From Patagioenas fasciata (Eukaryota > Chordata > Aves > Columbiformes > Columbidae), in assembly GCF_037038585.1 (NCBI RefSeq), contig NC_092520.1, forward strand, positions 58,122,501 to 58,186,500: DNA of 64,000 nucleotides, written 5' to 3'. Numbering within the stretch: position 1 is the first letter of the stretch; each line of letters starts with the position of its first letter. Below are positions 11,801 to 29,425 of this stretch, piece by piece. The position numbers and the translations under genes are program-made. The notes under the pieces are model-generated. The model saw nothing but the letters and a program-made list of their open reading frames with translations, did no database searches and was not told the origin of the DNA.

Positions 11801-14800
11801 AACACTCCATATCAGCTCCGCTCTACAGATATAAGTTCATTCCCTTTTCACCTCCCTTAGACTCTCTTCAACTGATGCATATATGTTGTGTGATACTACA
11901 AGCTATACACTTTTACAAGAGCACAATTCCATCACTCTGTTCCTCCACTGTGTTCCCAAATAACTTTATGAAGAACTACCTCCTAAACAGTCATTCACAA
12001 TGCTCTATTTGTAGAGCTCATCTTGCCTCAGTGCAGAATATTGTCCCTGCTGACTTCCATCCAATTTTTTCAGAATGCGTTTTCAATTTGTCAGGATCAT
12101 TTTCATTCTAATCTTGCCTTCCAAAACGTTTGCAGTCCCTCCCAACATCATGTCATCCTCACCACAATAAGTATATTCTACCTGCCATCATTCGGGATAT
12201 TAATGAAACCTCCAAATAGCACAAGACAGACTTAAGTGGATCCCTGCTCTTTCTATTCTGACAACCCATTAATATCAACTCAGTGAGCATGTTTTCCAAG
12301 CAGTTTTGCGCACATTCAATGATTATTTTCACCTTAATCATGCTTCTCCTGCCAGCTTACAAAAATGTCCTGTGAGACTGTTACAAAGACTTTCTAGAAT
12401 AAAGATATGACATCCACTCTTCTCTCCAATTCACATGGTTGTTACCCTGCCATAGATAATTATATTGGTTTGACATGGTTTATTCCTGACAAACCCATAT
12501 TAGCTGCTACTTACTTCCTTATTATCTTCTAGCTGCTTACAAATTGTTGTTTATTCACTACAGAATTCTTTCAGGGCTAGAAGTTAAGCTTACCTGGCTT
12601 TTCTTTCCCTGGCTCTTACCCCTTCCTCCTTTTTAAACTTCTGCTGGTTTAGTGTTTAGTTCGTCATCCACCTTCCACAAGTTCTCAGAAATAATAAAAT
12701 AGCTGAGCTGATAGCTTCAGTCTGCTTATAAGTATCTCTGGATGAACACTCTAGCGTTTTGCAGACCTTTTCAAACTGCAGTAATCCAAGGGACTGGAAC
12801 AGGACTCAAATTTCATCATCACATTCAGCTTCCAGAAAACAGTGCAAGACTGGAAACAGTCACCTGGCTTTAAAAACAACCTATGGGACAGATCACTCAC
12901 GGAAACAGAGCTGAAGTTTCATTTAAAACCTCTTTCTTACTGTTCTCCTGTAACGGCATGCCTTTCCAGAAGTGACTCTTCCTCACAGTGTTTCCAGGCT
13001 AAGGGAAATGTACTGCTCAGCGGAAACTGCTGTGACCCATGAATCTCAGGACATCCACAGACTCCTCCATTGGTTGTCTGGTGTCCTCTTGTAAAATTAA
13101 GAAGAGAACTTTTCTAGCTTCCCTTCTATTCAAAAAAAGCACCTGATCATCCACCTGGCAGATTCAGTACAGAGTACTGTTACAATTCTGTTTTTCCCTT
13201 AATTTTGTAATATACTAGACAATGTCCTGACTTGGCGCACCCTGGCCTCCTGCAGGTTTCTTGTGGAAAATTCAGCACTCCTTGGGTCTTAATTCTGTAC
13301 AACAATTATAAGGTAAAAATCTGGGGGCTAAATATGGGATTTTTTGGCATTGTGGTAGTTGCAGAGATGTGGCAGTTATGCTTTTAAAATTCTGGTGCTT
13401 ATTGTTATCCTCTTTCACCATAGTCTATAAAATTCACTCCAGCTTACTCAAAAGGAGTATTTACTAGCCAGAGAAGGAGAGGAATCCCATAAAGGTTGAC
13501 AGGATGAGTAGAAGATCAATAAACTTTGATATCTTTACTGGGACAAAGAATTGTGTAAACCCAAATGGCTCCAAACCTTAGTACAGGAAGCATATGTCAT
13601 TACTGAGACATCAAGCGCTGAGGTTATTGGGTTCCAATCACTCTGTTGTAGAACTTCATTAAAAGGTCACATTCTCCCTCAAAATGGAGTTGGGCAACCA
13701 AAAACACTGGAAAGCCTGTGTGAAATGAATAAACAGCCCAATTGCTTTGGATAACTGACTGTGCAACAGTTCTAGACAAAATCAGGATTTCTGCTTTCTG
13801 AAAGTGAGGAGAGTCCACTCCTGAAAACCACTTCCCTTGGGCACCAATACTAACCACCACCTCAGCACTCTCTTTCATCCTTTTATAGGATCCCATTTAG
13901 ATTTAACTACTTCCCTTTCAGTCTGATGTTGTCTTTTTCTTGATTTTGCTTGGGATCTAAAAACATGAGGCCTGGAAAAGTAAGATTTCTTCTATTTCTC
14001 TTCTCCCTGATGAGTTTACACTAGTGACATATCACCATTAACAGAGATTGTGAATAAATCACAAAGGCAACATTAAAGCAGTTCCAGTTGTTCAACTAGC
14101 ATCAATAAATTAATGTGTCCTGTTAAAGAAGTCCTGTTACATTGATTTTTCAGGCTTGGTCTTTGATTTCTTCCCTTTCTCAGAAATCCAATTACTCATT
14201 CTTGTTTTCCACTTCTGATGTGCGGCAGTATCTCAAATCTCTTTTGTTCTTTTTAATCATATTTATTTCCTCTATTAGATATTGTGGTGAACTTTCAGCT
14301 ACAGAGGCTTTGAAGCTGTTTTCTGACATTTTCAGGCCCTATCCATAGACAGATGGAAAAATGACCAAGGACTCTTAGATCTTTCTATTAATCGGTAATT
14401 ATTTTTCTTATCTGTTTTCCTAGGCAGCTCCTACTTTAAACAAGAAATCTTGCAAAGACGGATTTTAAACTGACTGCCATGATAACAAGGCAAACAGGTC
14501 TACAGAAATATTCAAACTATACCCTACTGAAAGTGTTAAAAAAAGCCCTTAAAGAATGAGTTTTGGAGAAGAAATAGATAAGTACAACATTTTATGGCAG
14601 TTAGCCATATTAGCCTTCTTTGTTTTGATGAGGGAAGGCTTCCTTTCCCCTGGCTCCCATGCAGGCTGAAAATTACAAAAGGAAAATTTACTGTTGTGGA
14701 ATAAATATAACTTAATAATGCAGTACACAAGTATTTGTGTGTAGTCAAACATGTCTTAGTAATAAAAATAAATAAAAGCTCAGTAGATAATGTGTGAGGA

Positions 14801-17343
14801 CACATAAAATACTCTAACAGAGTGAAAGCAATGGTTTGGAAATAATTTCTCTCTCCTGTCCTTGTGGAAGTACCTTTTGTGTACTGGAGGTGCCCGAAAG
14901 TAAATTACAGTAGATTCAAGAACACAACCTATTTTCCCCGTGTTTGTTCACTTCGTTGAAATTAATCTCAGATATAACAAAATAACCTGCCAACCTGCTT
15001 ATAGTGTATGGACTTACCTAGATAATTGGATTAAATATACATTACATTCCAACCATAACATGTCTATCAAGCAACTAAAGAAGATCCATACTAAGAAAAT
15101 CCATGTAATATACTGCTTACTGGCAGAAAAAGAAAAGACACACTGGTTGGAGAAATCATCAGGGAAAAGCTGTGCCAGCACAGTTGTAAAAAGATAAGTA
15201 ATAATCACCAGGGTGAGAAAATTGTCTAGGAAGAAGACAGTGATCCCTATGGGGAAAAAAAGTCTGGCAAAATAAAGATTATAAGAATGAGGGGGAAAAA
15301 AAGATTTATCATCAAACAGAAGAAAAAGTTTTCAGCCTTTGGAAGGAAGTCAGATTTTGCTGATTTCACTGATGGAATGAAAAACTCAAACTGCAGCTAG
15401 CTCACTTCAGTATTTCTGTTTGTCAGAGTTAACATTAGAAAATGACTGTGGAGGCGGAGAGACAGGAGGTCAGGCAGTGTGGGCGTCAAGAAGGATGGAA
15501 AGATAAAAGAACTTGCAGCAGTCAAAGAGGCAATGAGTGTCTGATGAGGCTGCCATGTCCTTTCAAATAAAAAAAAGAATAGCAAGATTTTAAGATGCTG
15601 TTTTCAAAAGACACCCGCCTCCCTTATAATAATAATTCAGAAGGCAGTAGACTTTAAAAACAACAAAAAAGTGACTTCTAAAATTTCTGAAATAGCTGAA
15701 GTCTTGACCTCAATAATAAGATTTTACCCTTGCTGCTTGCCATAGAATTCTGCATAATACAAGGCAAATCACCTAAAATTAAAGTTCTCACAGGTGGCCA
15801 CTAATTAGCTGCTTTTCGTTTTCTTTTCTTGAATTGGGAGCCTGAGATCTGGTTTGCAGAAATACTGAGTATTTACAGCTGTGGCTCATTAAAGACTCTG
15901 AAGTTATTTCAGGACGAGTACAGCCAACTTTGGCCACTCTCCTTTGCCTAGAACAGAACCACCTGAGACAGACAGACTCAACTTTTGAGAGGAATGTTAA
16001 ATTCTCATTATAAAGTTGAGAAATTGCACCTCAAAGACAAAAGTAAAATTTGCTTAGGCAATTTTTGTTCTTTCATGCTGTACATCTCAGCTAATAAACT
16101 CCTGGATTTAGAAGCTGAATGCCACCTCCTTTCTAACTATATTTTGGACCAATGTCTGCCTCTAAATTGCCCTCTTTTGGCATTAGAACTGTTATTTCTT
16201 TCTCTGTATTTATTTCCTCAGTCCATGGTGGTTGTTCCTATAAATTCTGCAGCCAGCTCTGGGAAGGTCAGCCCTGACCTAAGTCAAAAGGCTCAGCCTA
16301 ACTCCACCCAGAGCTTCTGCATTGCATTTCTCCAAAATTAAAAAAAAGGATCAGATATGTGTAAGTGTTCACAAGGTAAAATGATGAGTGCTACAGACAA
16401 GAAGAAGAAAGAAGTGTTTTCAGAGTCGGAATGAGCAGTATGCCGAAAGTATAAGTCCACATGTCAAGCAAAAGAGAAAAAAAGTGCATTGTTCTTTGCG
16501 TAAGCACCATTCATTTGTCAGAATAAATGAGGCAGCACTTCTAAGGAAAAACTGTTTTTCAGTGTAACTATAATCCTCATACACAACCATGGCAGCCATT
16601 TAAAGTTACAGTTCTGGTTTGGAGATGGCAAGAGTGATTAATTACTTTCTGAAGGTGCCTGTCCAGGGTACCTAAAAAGTAACTTAGATTTCTAATTTTC
16701 AAATGGCTAAAAATATATACACTCGATGATACTGAAAGAAAAAGGACTTAAGGCTTTCCCTGCACCCCCCCATCCCTCCCATGTCTATGGGAAATTGTAA
16801 AAATATCTGTGGCATAAAGATTTTCTCTAAATAAAGAGAAAAGGTCAGAATGAAATATCTCATTTCCAGTCCAGGTGAAGATCAGGCCCATATTTTACTA
16901 CAGTTTAGATCAAATAAATAAGAAAATATTCAAAAGCCTTTTTTTTTTTTTTTCATTTAACAAAATACTACATAATGTCTAGCATACTCTCAAACCATTT
17001 TGTAACGTTTTTTGTATCTGGCATTTTTAATAACCTCACTTGGTATTTGATAGCTTCTATGCCCTAGTTTAGAAAAATCTTTAACAGACAGTTTTACAAT
17101 AACCAGACTTTTTATTCAGCACAATGGCAGATTAAGTGGTGTTTTGCTTTCTTGTAACGTCTAGTCTATTGATGTTCTGACAAATTCAATACAAGAATAA
17201 AAGGATCCAATTTTGACCAAAGCAAAGGCTACAACTCCAGAGCTAAGATTTTCCTATCCAAAGAAGCAGGGACAAAATGAAGAAATAGATATAAAAGAAT
17301 TTCACAATGTAATGCTGTTAAGCTCTCAGATCAACAGGACATA

Positions 17344-17436
17344 GAGTGATAGAATAGTTTGGGTAGGTTGGAAGGGACCTTCAAAGGTCATCTAGTCCAT
17401 TCCCCCCGCAACGAGCAGGGACATCTTCAACTAGAT
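17344..17436 (-). mobile_element. Short CR1 3'-end fragment
   Basis: GTGATAGAATAGTTTGGGTA followed by GGTTGGAAGGGACCTTCAAA, GGTCATCTAGTCCATTCCCC and GCAGGGACATCTTCAACTAG is the characteristic bird CR1 3' end, reversed. It is cut off after about 90 bases, as expected for 5'-truncated LINEs. Confidence 0.85.
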
Positions 17437-18073
17437 GTAAGCGTATACTTACCTTTGATTTTATGAGTCATCCCAGTGACAAGAGGCTAGACTGTACTTC
17501 AAGATAGTCTTGTGTTTAAGTATGTGCTGAATCAAAACCAAGATGTATACATGATCACCAGTGTAAAATATTGATCATTAATCCAAAGGCTGGGTAAAAA
17601 GGGTCTTAAAATCTGAGCATTACATCCCAGTGATTTCTTCATTCGGAAAGGGTATGAGATTCTAGGGATACTTCTGCTTTACCCTTTTGGTCTGGCCTCA
17701 CACCCAGACATTCTGGGTCAGAAAATACAGCAAAAGCTGATGAATCATCAGTGACTTGAATCAGCTGTAAGTGGCAATGCTCCTTATAAAGCCTCCTCTG
17801 CTCTCCTGCTCTTTCACCCCCTACACACAGACACATTCACTTGTCTCCAAACTCAGACTGCAACCTAATGGCGTAATTTGCACTCTCTCTGTTGCAGTTA
17901 AAATTAGTATTTTTCGGAATTTCTAACATTTTTATTTCCACAATTTATCTTAGTGTATTTTAGAGGACTATTTTTAATTCATTAAGTCCATTTCACACCC
18001 ACTGATTCTAACTACATTTACATCCATGCACTGAAATAACAGCCCCACGTCATGCCTGCACAGGCTAAACTCA

Positions 18074-20816
<2,743 letters not shown>

Positions 20817-23800
20817 CTACAAGAGACACAAAAGCTAAGAGGTTAACAATTCTTGGTTTACTGTCAGGATTTACAAATACCACAAAAAAAAGTTCTTGGA
20901 AGAAGGTAAAGTCTTCTCTGTACCCTTTTAAAAACGGCACTTTTAAAAGACTCCAAAAGACCAGTATCTGGGCTGGAATATGCTGGAAACATATAAACGC
21001 ATCTTCTGAGTGAATAAATGGTGGCTTCATTCTTGTGCGATACTTGTCAGCTTGTGCCAAAAAGAACTGATAAATAAACCTATTATTTACACTTTGATGT
21101 AAACCAAAAAACATAGAAAAAATGGACACTGGACTCACCTTTCCACTGTATTGCCCATCACAAAATCGGAAGATTAGTGTAAAATGCTAGCAATCTGGTA
21201 CTGTGCTGTTCAATTATTTCAATATTGCTCATCAGCTTCAATCAAATCAGTATCATTTTGCATTCATTTTTTCATAAGTTTTCAAACCTTTTTCATGCTC
21301 TTAGAAATGTCCTACCATTTCCAAAACACTAGACAGTAACCATCATCTCATCACAGTGTGGGCTTTTAAGTGCCTTTGGACATTTCTTGAGCAACTTTTT
21401 ACCATCTCAAAATCACCATTCTTTAGACGTCATTAATGACAGGTACCATGAACTTTCAACATCGGTATTATTGGCACTCCATTACTTATCTGTTACAGCA
21501 CAAGGATTCAGAGCATACCTCTGCACTAGAGAATAAAAGAAACTCAGGGAAGGAAACTGAGCACCTTGATGACCCATATGCCTGTTCTCTGGTCCTGCTT
21601 TTGACTTCTTCAACTAGCTCCCTCAAATAACTCCTGAGCATGGTTTTGGTGAGAGTCCAATCCAGAGATGACTTCTAAAGTGCACTATGGAGAAGACAGC
21701 ATCCAAGCTCAGTTTCCTCCATACTAGCTTATTCTCAGTTTGCATGCTTGGAAAACGTCATGTGTCACAACGATTTGCAACCCAGGCACTCCACTGAAAG
21801 CTATAAAAACACTTCTTTGATGGGCAGATAATGCCTCACACTTTTCTTAACTAACTGAAAAAAAATCTACATTTATTAGGTAGATTACAGCTCACAGTTA
21901 GTTTCTCGTACCACATGGTATGTAGAGGAATTTGGGGACCAAATGCATACAGATAGAGACAACTTGTTGAAAGGAAGACCAGACAAGACCAGGCCTCAGG
22001 AAAGTGGATAACGCAGTTTCGTGTTTTATAGCAGCAAGAACATATGCAGAGACATTGGCAGTGTATCTCAGGGCACACAAACACCCCTTTCCAAATGAGG
22101 TTTCTCCCAAGAGGCTGAACGTGCCCTCCCTTGCCCTACACATATCTGGTTCCTTCTCTCTCTTTAGTGTTAATCCAGATACAAACTACAGTGTTTGATA
22201 TCCACCCTTCATAGGTATAATTGGGGAAAAAAATTATTGTCAGGTCTCAAGAATCTCGAAGACATTACTGGGCTCTGGCCTGTTACGTGATTCCTGGCTT
22301 GATACACGCTGTTTCTTATCTCAGTGATATTATTTCCATTATTTCAGTCAACCTGTACTTGTTTTTAAATGTCTCAGCATCTTCACTGATTCTAAAAGCA
22401 CAGACAAGCTGTTTTGTTTTAATCTAATATTTTCAATGACATGCAATATCCTAAAAATGATTTATCATTCCTTCCAGTAGGTGACAGCATGATATATTTT
22501 GTAAATAGAGACAAATCACGTTTTTGTTTTGTTTTGGTTTTTTTTTAAAGTTTTATTTCGGTTGCATAAATTCTTCAGGGCAGAAGTGAATAAAAGATAC
22601 AAAGAAAATACAGTAAGTGATTTTCAAATCAAAAATAAAGGATAGAAAACTTCAATGCTGTTTTCAGACAGAGGATTTTCTAACAACACATGATGATGTT
22701 AAAAGTTTTTCTCAATCCGACAATTAAGAGGAGGAAGACTGCAAATCAGGGAAGCAACAGAACAGGAACTTTTGCATCATAATTTTAACCTGTCCTTTCT
22801 GAAGAAAGTAGACTTAGTTCCCTAAGTAAAGTCTGACCTAATGAGAAACTCTGCAGTCAGGGCTGAACAAATTCATCTGTTTCAGTGCTTATGTTCAGTA
22901 ACTGTGAAGCAAATGGATGCTATTTCTCTGGGGAGATCAGCTACCAACACCCCAAATCTCTCAACTCTCTCTCATCTCCCCTGTTCCCTCTTGGTGAACA
23001 AATCTCCAGTGAGCTTTGTATCAACATGCAACTTGAGTCCTTCAGTTGTGGTTCTGAACAAATATGCTGATTGGTCTTTCTCTCACTGAAGAACTCTTCA
23101 AAACTTACTTTTCTTGTCTTAAGCACCCTTTGTGTAAAGCAAAAAGTTTTTCTGAAGTTTGGCTGTACAGATCTGAGCATGAACTTGAGCAGGAGTTCCT
23201 GTATTCAACCTCCTCTGAATAAGTCATCAAGTACTCACTAAAAGCCAAATAGTTTTTTTTAGAAATTGCTTTTTCTCTCCACAATACTTGTGGTATGATT
23301 GAAGCAGCTCTGCTGTTTTCTCCTTACACAGGAAAATATCGTAACCCTTTCCACTCTTCTCACCATCCAGGCTGTTCCACCACCTCACTTCTCTCATCAT
23401 CACACCAGGGCAGCTTCCACCACTTCATGCTCCCTGCCAGGGTGGCTTTCCAGGGCAACTCAGGACACCTGAATTACATCTCTAGAAACTATTCATTTTG
23501 GTTCAGGTTCTGACCCTTTTGGCTTTGGATGTAGAGATGCTTTGGCTAAATACTTTTCATGTTTGTCATTTGGCTGGCAGTGGGTGTGGTGGGGAATCTT
23601 AAATGCATTTATACCATGTATTGGCATGTGGGATGTAATTTGGTGTTGGAAGCATTTTTAAGGCAAGACCATGTCCTGCTTAATGTGAAAATCAGAATAT
23701 ACTTTTTAGTAAGAATCTTGACATTGACTTCAAGTGCTGCTTCCATGAAAAATCTAATTCTGACTAAACACAGTCTAGCACTCACATATTAATAGCAATG

Positions 23801-24257
23801 AACAGTGAGTTTCATTCACATATAAAAAAGCCTTTGGCTGAAATTCTGCACTCAGAGTCAATGGCAGTCTGTTCTTAGATTTGGAAAGGAATATAGATAC
23901 ATAAAATTTAAATACATCTGGTTACATCTTACCTAAAACAGCTGAAGTATTGCAATGTGTTAATCCCTCACCCTTTTTTCATCATGTCAGCTGAAATCTG
24001 AGAATCATTGATAAAGTTTGTTTTAGCATTTTCTTATGAACGCGCCATCCCAGACAATTTACATTACAGTTTATAAGTCTTTGAAATGTGGTCTAAACAT
24101 CTCCAAAAGATGAAGAATTAGTACTGTAGACTATAAGCCTCACACTGACACTAATCCAAACATCTTAGAGTCATTAAAGTTGCTAACATACTACTGCCTG
24201 AAGTGGACAGTGGACTCTTTAATGTGCACAGCAAGTCCTGAAAGCTTGTCCAGCAAC

Positions 24258-24810
24258 ACGGAATCATAGAATCATTTTGGCTGGAAGAAACTCTCAGAAT
24301 CATTGAGTCCAATCATAACCGAACTCCGGCAGTAAACCATGTCCCTAAGAACCTCTTCTAAACACCTTTTAAACACCTCCAGGGGTGGTGACTCCACCAC
24401 TTCTCTGGGCAGCCTGTTCCAATGCCTGACAACCCTTTCCGTGAAGAATTTTTTCCTAATATCCAATCTGAACTTCCCCTGGCACAACTTGAGACCATCT
24501 CCTCTTGTCCTATCACTTGCTACTTGGGAGAAGAGACCAACCCCCTCCATGCTACAACCTCCTTTCAGGTAGCTGCAGAGAGCGATAAGGTCTCCCCTCA
24601 GCCTCCTTTTCTCCAGGCTAAACAGCCTCAGTTCCCTCAGCTACTCCTCATCAGACTTGTGCTCCAGACCCCTCATCAGCTTCATTGCCCTTCTCTGAAC
24701 TCTCTCCAGCACCTTGATGTCTTTCCTATGTTGAGGGGCCCAAAACTGAACACAGGATTCAAGGTGGGGCCTCACCAGTGCTAAGTTCAGTGGCACAATC
24801 ACTTCTCTTA
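24258..24810 (-). mobile_element. CR1 LINE, 5'-truncated, RT C-terminus and 3' end
   Basis: It starts on the plus strand with the reversed 3' microsatellite GGAATCATAGAATCATTTTG. On the minus strand two frames, 24641-24829 and 24272-24550, encode recognisable CR1 reverse-transcriptase C-terminal motifs ([53 protein letters not shown]). They are separated by stops or frameshifts. This is one of the better preserved copies in the window, but it is inactive. Confidence 0.93.
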
Positions 24811-26837
24811 TGATGTATATGACATACAATCCATCAAGACAACAAAATCATTTGCTTCTGACAGAGCAATGGATGCCAGTCCACTCACGCAGGCCATGAC
24901 TGTAAGCCTGGGCCAGCCTTTGAAAGGCTTGTGCACAGCAAACCGGGCCCTCACTGTGAGCCTCTCCCAGGCAAATCAAGCTAACTAACCAACAGCTATT
25001 ACACACAAAAGATTTTAAGATACAGAAAAAAACCCGAAGTCCTAAGCAGCAATACTACTTAGCTTTTCTGTATTAACTAGAGGCTTATTCATTATTTTGT
25101 AATACCATTCCTAGCCTCTCCAAACACTTTCTCCTCATACACTTCTATCTTTTCCCTCGATATTTATTTATAACAGCTCAGCATCACTGTTAGGCCAGTA
25201 CACAACCATGGAAATGGCTTTCTTGGTAAACCACACATGTAGAAATTGATCAAAAATTTGCCTCTCTCTTAAAGGGGCTAATCTGAGTGAATCTGAAATT
25301 TGACATCCCAAGAAGACAGACAAGCTTGACATAACAGTCTGTAATTAAAATATTCTCTGCCCTGTAAGAACTTAATTTTCTATGGCAATGTTGCCATAAA
25401 TAGGGAAGAAAACCTCCAGTTCAGTGTTTCTTATTAAAAAATAGGACCAATGAATAACTCTCCTCCCTTCTCCTTATTTCACCAGTTTTTGCTTAATTTT
25501 AGTGCCATTACATTAACTGAGTACTGTTTGATCTCATTATCTGTATTAGCTCATTTCTTCATTTTTTATTTTCACATGCAATACTAATATCTCAACAAGA
25601 GCACTGACATGCCACAAGATACACTATCTCAATTATAACCAGCACATTAAAGATAAAACAACAGCCAGTATTAGGTGCCCGAAGAAGCAGCTACACAAGT
25701 TTACAGAAAAAAAGAATGTTATGCAACTTAACTAATTGGAAATGTGAGCCAATACAAAATACAGGCAGAAGTAATAACACTTGATGTAGTCACTCCATGA
25801 AAGCCACTACAGTTTAACTTGCACCAGAAGGGCAGACTAGCCAGACTATATTTTTTTTAATAAAGGTTTATTCCATTATGAACCTTGCTGCAAACAAAAT
25901 ACTCCATGAAAACAGCTTCTGAATTGCATAAAGCAATCTGCTAGAAGATTATGTCTCCTAATTTCATTAAGCAATTTCAGTATCTCTTTGGTAAGGTAGA
26001 CAGCTTAACTGGATGACAGCACGGCCGTCTCCCATGTCATTTCTACCCTGTTTGTATCTCTTAACATCTCAGGAACACCTCAGGATGAACAGCAAATCCC
26101 TGTAAGCGAAAAGCCTCCTCTGCCTCCATTGGGAATTTCTTTTTCTCTCTTATCCCTGTTCTCTGACTCCTTCCCTCCCACCTCTTTCCAGAAGCCTCTG
26201 TGGGAAAGCTAAATAAAAGAAGTGATATGACATTTGCTCTGATGGTAATCAGATTTATCATCATCTGCTCTGGAAAAGAAACCTGTAGCCTTGGGTCTGT
26301 CATTAGGTGAACTTTGTTGCCCACTTTTCCTCAGAGTCTCTGACAAACAGGATGGACAGTTGAAAGATGGTACAAATGTGAAGAGACCAGCAAGCTCAAT
26401 AGCAACCAGCTGTTTTGCTATTCTACCATGGTTACTGGTGGTGAATAAAGCACATAAACTCTAGCAAATTCTTCAGATCACCCTGTGGGCTACTTTGTTG
26501 AGCGCTACAAGTAAGTATTAATGGGTGGAGGCTGACATTTACTGGCATTTTAAGGAGCAGCATAAATGTACAGGAGGAAATAGAAGGAATAGAGGGAATC
26601 AGAATTCAGGAGCATTATTTTTCCTCCTCCACTATGCTCATTGTAACACAAAAAAAGAGCAAACTAGAAAAGAGGGCATAGCTGAGTTAGGGCAACAAAA
26701 CTCACATCCCTCTGCCATTCCCTTACTCCACACCAACAGTGCAGGACATGGAGATGAAAGTTGGACAGAAAATGAAGTCAGAGCTCAAGAAAGCCCCTTG
26801 CCTAACCCCTCTCTCTCCCCCCTGCAAATGCAGATAA

Positions 26838-26860
26838 ACACACACACACACACACACACA
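26838..26860. repeat. (AC)n microsatellite
   Basis: About 11 uninterrupted AC units. Confidence 0.95.
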
Positions 26861-29239
26861 GAGGGTATGTACCTCTTACCCAGTTGCATGTACGCATACA
26901 TCCCTTATGTTTTTCCCTATTTCCTTAAAAACCTGCAGTCTGCAGGTCTGTTATAGTTCCAGATTGATGTGGGCAATCCAGTCCAGCCCTCAACGTGTCA
27001 AATACTTTCAACATTTTCCTCACACAGAAAAGACAGCGAAAAGATACAGACTAATCAAGAAGAAAAGCTGTCTCTGACTTCTGTTCTCAAATCTCCTCAT
27101 CTGTCCCCCCAAAATAAAACTGTTTCTCAAATGTGCTCATATGTCAAACATTATCCCCCTTCTTCCTTCTTCAGAGCTTTGCAACTTCTCAGCTGCCTTT
27201 GGGACTGGCACACGACCTCAGACAGACAGATGACTCTCAGACATGCTACCCACTTCAAGTCCATCTTCTACTCTGCATGACATAAAAAAATTCAACCTGG
27301 TGTGCTTTATTATGCAACAACCAATAAAATTGATATGAGCCATCTTTTAATGCAAACTACTTCTATAACTCTAAAATGATGATCCATGCAGGAAACGAAA
27401 TTGTGAAGGATTGCTTAGGTAAGCCCACGTCAATAACCAAAGAAAAACTGACATATTTTAAAATGAGGGGTCACCTTCATGTTAGTCCTCTGGAACAGTG
27501 ATAGTATTACTTCAAAACGAACCAACTTTTTTTTTTAAAAAAAGTCTGTATTTGGAAAAAAAAAAAAAAGTAATAAGGGAGGGCACAGCTTCTCATTTCT
27601 GTATGTCTTCTTTTTCTCATAAAAATGTCTTCATTTACAGTGAAGGAACTTATTTAAAATATATTCACATAACAGCAATTGATTTGTAACAGCCAATGGA
27701 ATTAGAATTGTGGTGTGAAGCTTAACTCTAAACAGTTACAGTGGGTGTGATATTACTTTATCATCACTGAGTTAAACCAGTTGCATTTTTTAATACTCAT
27801 GTATTGTACTGAACTGCTCTACCGTCAGATGCTTCCAAGTACCACATGACATAGTGCATAATTTATCTTTGTCATAATATGTAATGTAATATTTATAGTA
27901 CTCTTTTATTCTATGCTAGAAAAACCTTGAAAAAATCACTTGATGTTACAGCACGAAAAACAAAGTTACTCTATTTATAATTTAAAAAAATGAAAGTCAG
28001 CTCTTGCTGGTCCTTTGGATTACAGGTGATTCCATATCATATTATAGACACAGAACACACACAGTTCGTATCTATCATTACAACAAAACCTATAATCACT
28101 ACAGAACCACTACTTCATCATTTGCAATAACTAAAAAAAAAATATTTTTAAGTCAATTTGTTGAGATTTTCAGGGAATTTTAGGAATTACCAATCAAGAT
28201 GCAAGGCTATTTGATTCATTAAGGAACAGTCTCACACATATTTTTAAGGCATACTAGATTTTTGTTAATTTATGTGATTAACTTCACCAAATCTAGTATT
28301 TGGCTTTTCATATTGTCATGTGAGGTTATTAACTGTAGCATTCACTATCTCATTTGCTGTTTCTAACAAAAAAGAAAAAAAGCACAATCACCTGTCATTT
28401 AATTCAGTGACTTATGTCACAAACAAACAGCAACAGTTTTAGAGAAGTTACGAGCAGAAGAAACAATCCTGACTGTGATGTAAGAATCAAGACAAATAGA
28501 ACAGACAAACAAGGACCATTTTACTTACTAAAAATCCTGTAACAGTGTCTGCTGTGTAATAAGAGGGATGGAGGGACTGGGAGGAGTTAAAACAACAACA
28601 AAAAAAGTGTTTTAAACAAAAGTAAATTCAAAACCAAAACAGAAACAAACATGAAAACATGACACCGCACTCCCTTCCTCAAACACAAAAAGCATCGAGG
28701 GGAATAACCATTCCACGAAATAATGGAAAAAAATGCCTCAACACACCTCCCACATCCGCAAAATCACTGCAGAGCATCTCAGTTCAGCTGAGTGACAAGT
28801 AATTCAGATTGTCCACTATTCAGAGGTGCCAGGCGCAGTCTTCACATACAGTCAATAGAGGACAGATGCTAATATCTTCTTTCAGTACCCAATGGTAGCT
28901 ATGGCTACAGAACATTCAGGGGGAAGGGAGTTACACCCATGTATCACATTGCTGCTTTCTTGATGCACCACCCTACTGCTGCAGTTGGGTGCCAACATGC
29001 CCTGCAGAGAGATTGTATGGGTCACTGCACTGAAAGACTGAATTTCATTTCCCTCTCCAACTGCTCATTAGCCAACTGCATTCAGTGCCATTTGTGTTGC
29101 CTTACTCACAGGCTTGGCTAGTTTGGATGTCTTAAATGTTCAGCAAATCTAAAAATGGCTGATCAGGAAGACAATATTAATAGGATCCCTCTACCTGAAA
29201 CAAGACTCATTGACTCCAGGAAGTTCACTGTGAGAACAA

Positions 29240-29425
29240 TCAAACATTAGAAGATGTTGCCCAGAGATATGCCAGCATCTCCCTTGCTCTAAATATTCAA
29301 GACTCAGCTTGACAGAACCCTGGATAACAAAATTAACGCCCTGACTTGAGTACGAGGGTGGTCCAGACCATCTCCATAGGTCCCTTCCAACCCAGAGTTT
29401 TCTCTGGTTGTGTGCATCTAAGACA
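29240..29425 (+). mobile_element. CR1 LINE 3' fragment
   Basis: In plus orientation, GATGTTGCCCAGAGATATGC, ATATTCAAGACTCAGCTTGA, GTGGTCCAGACCATCTCCAT and AGGTCCCTTCCAACCCAGAG give the standard order of a CR1 3' end. The terminal octamer repeat has decayed. The 134-aa minus-strand frame over it is not a gene. Confidence 0.75.

Noticed and set aside
26525..26956. 143-aa plus-strand open frame
   Set aside because: It runs through an AC microsatellite and shows no protein-like domain.
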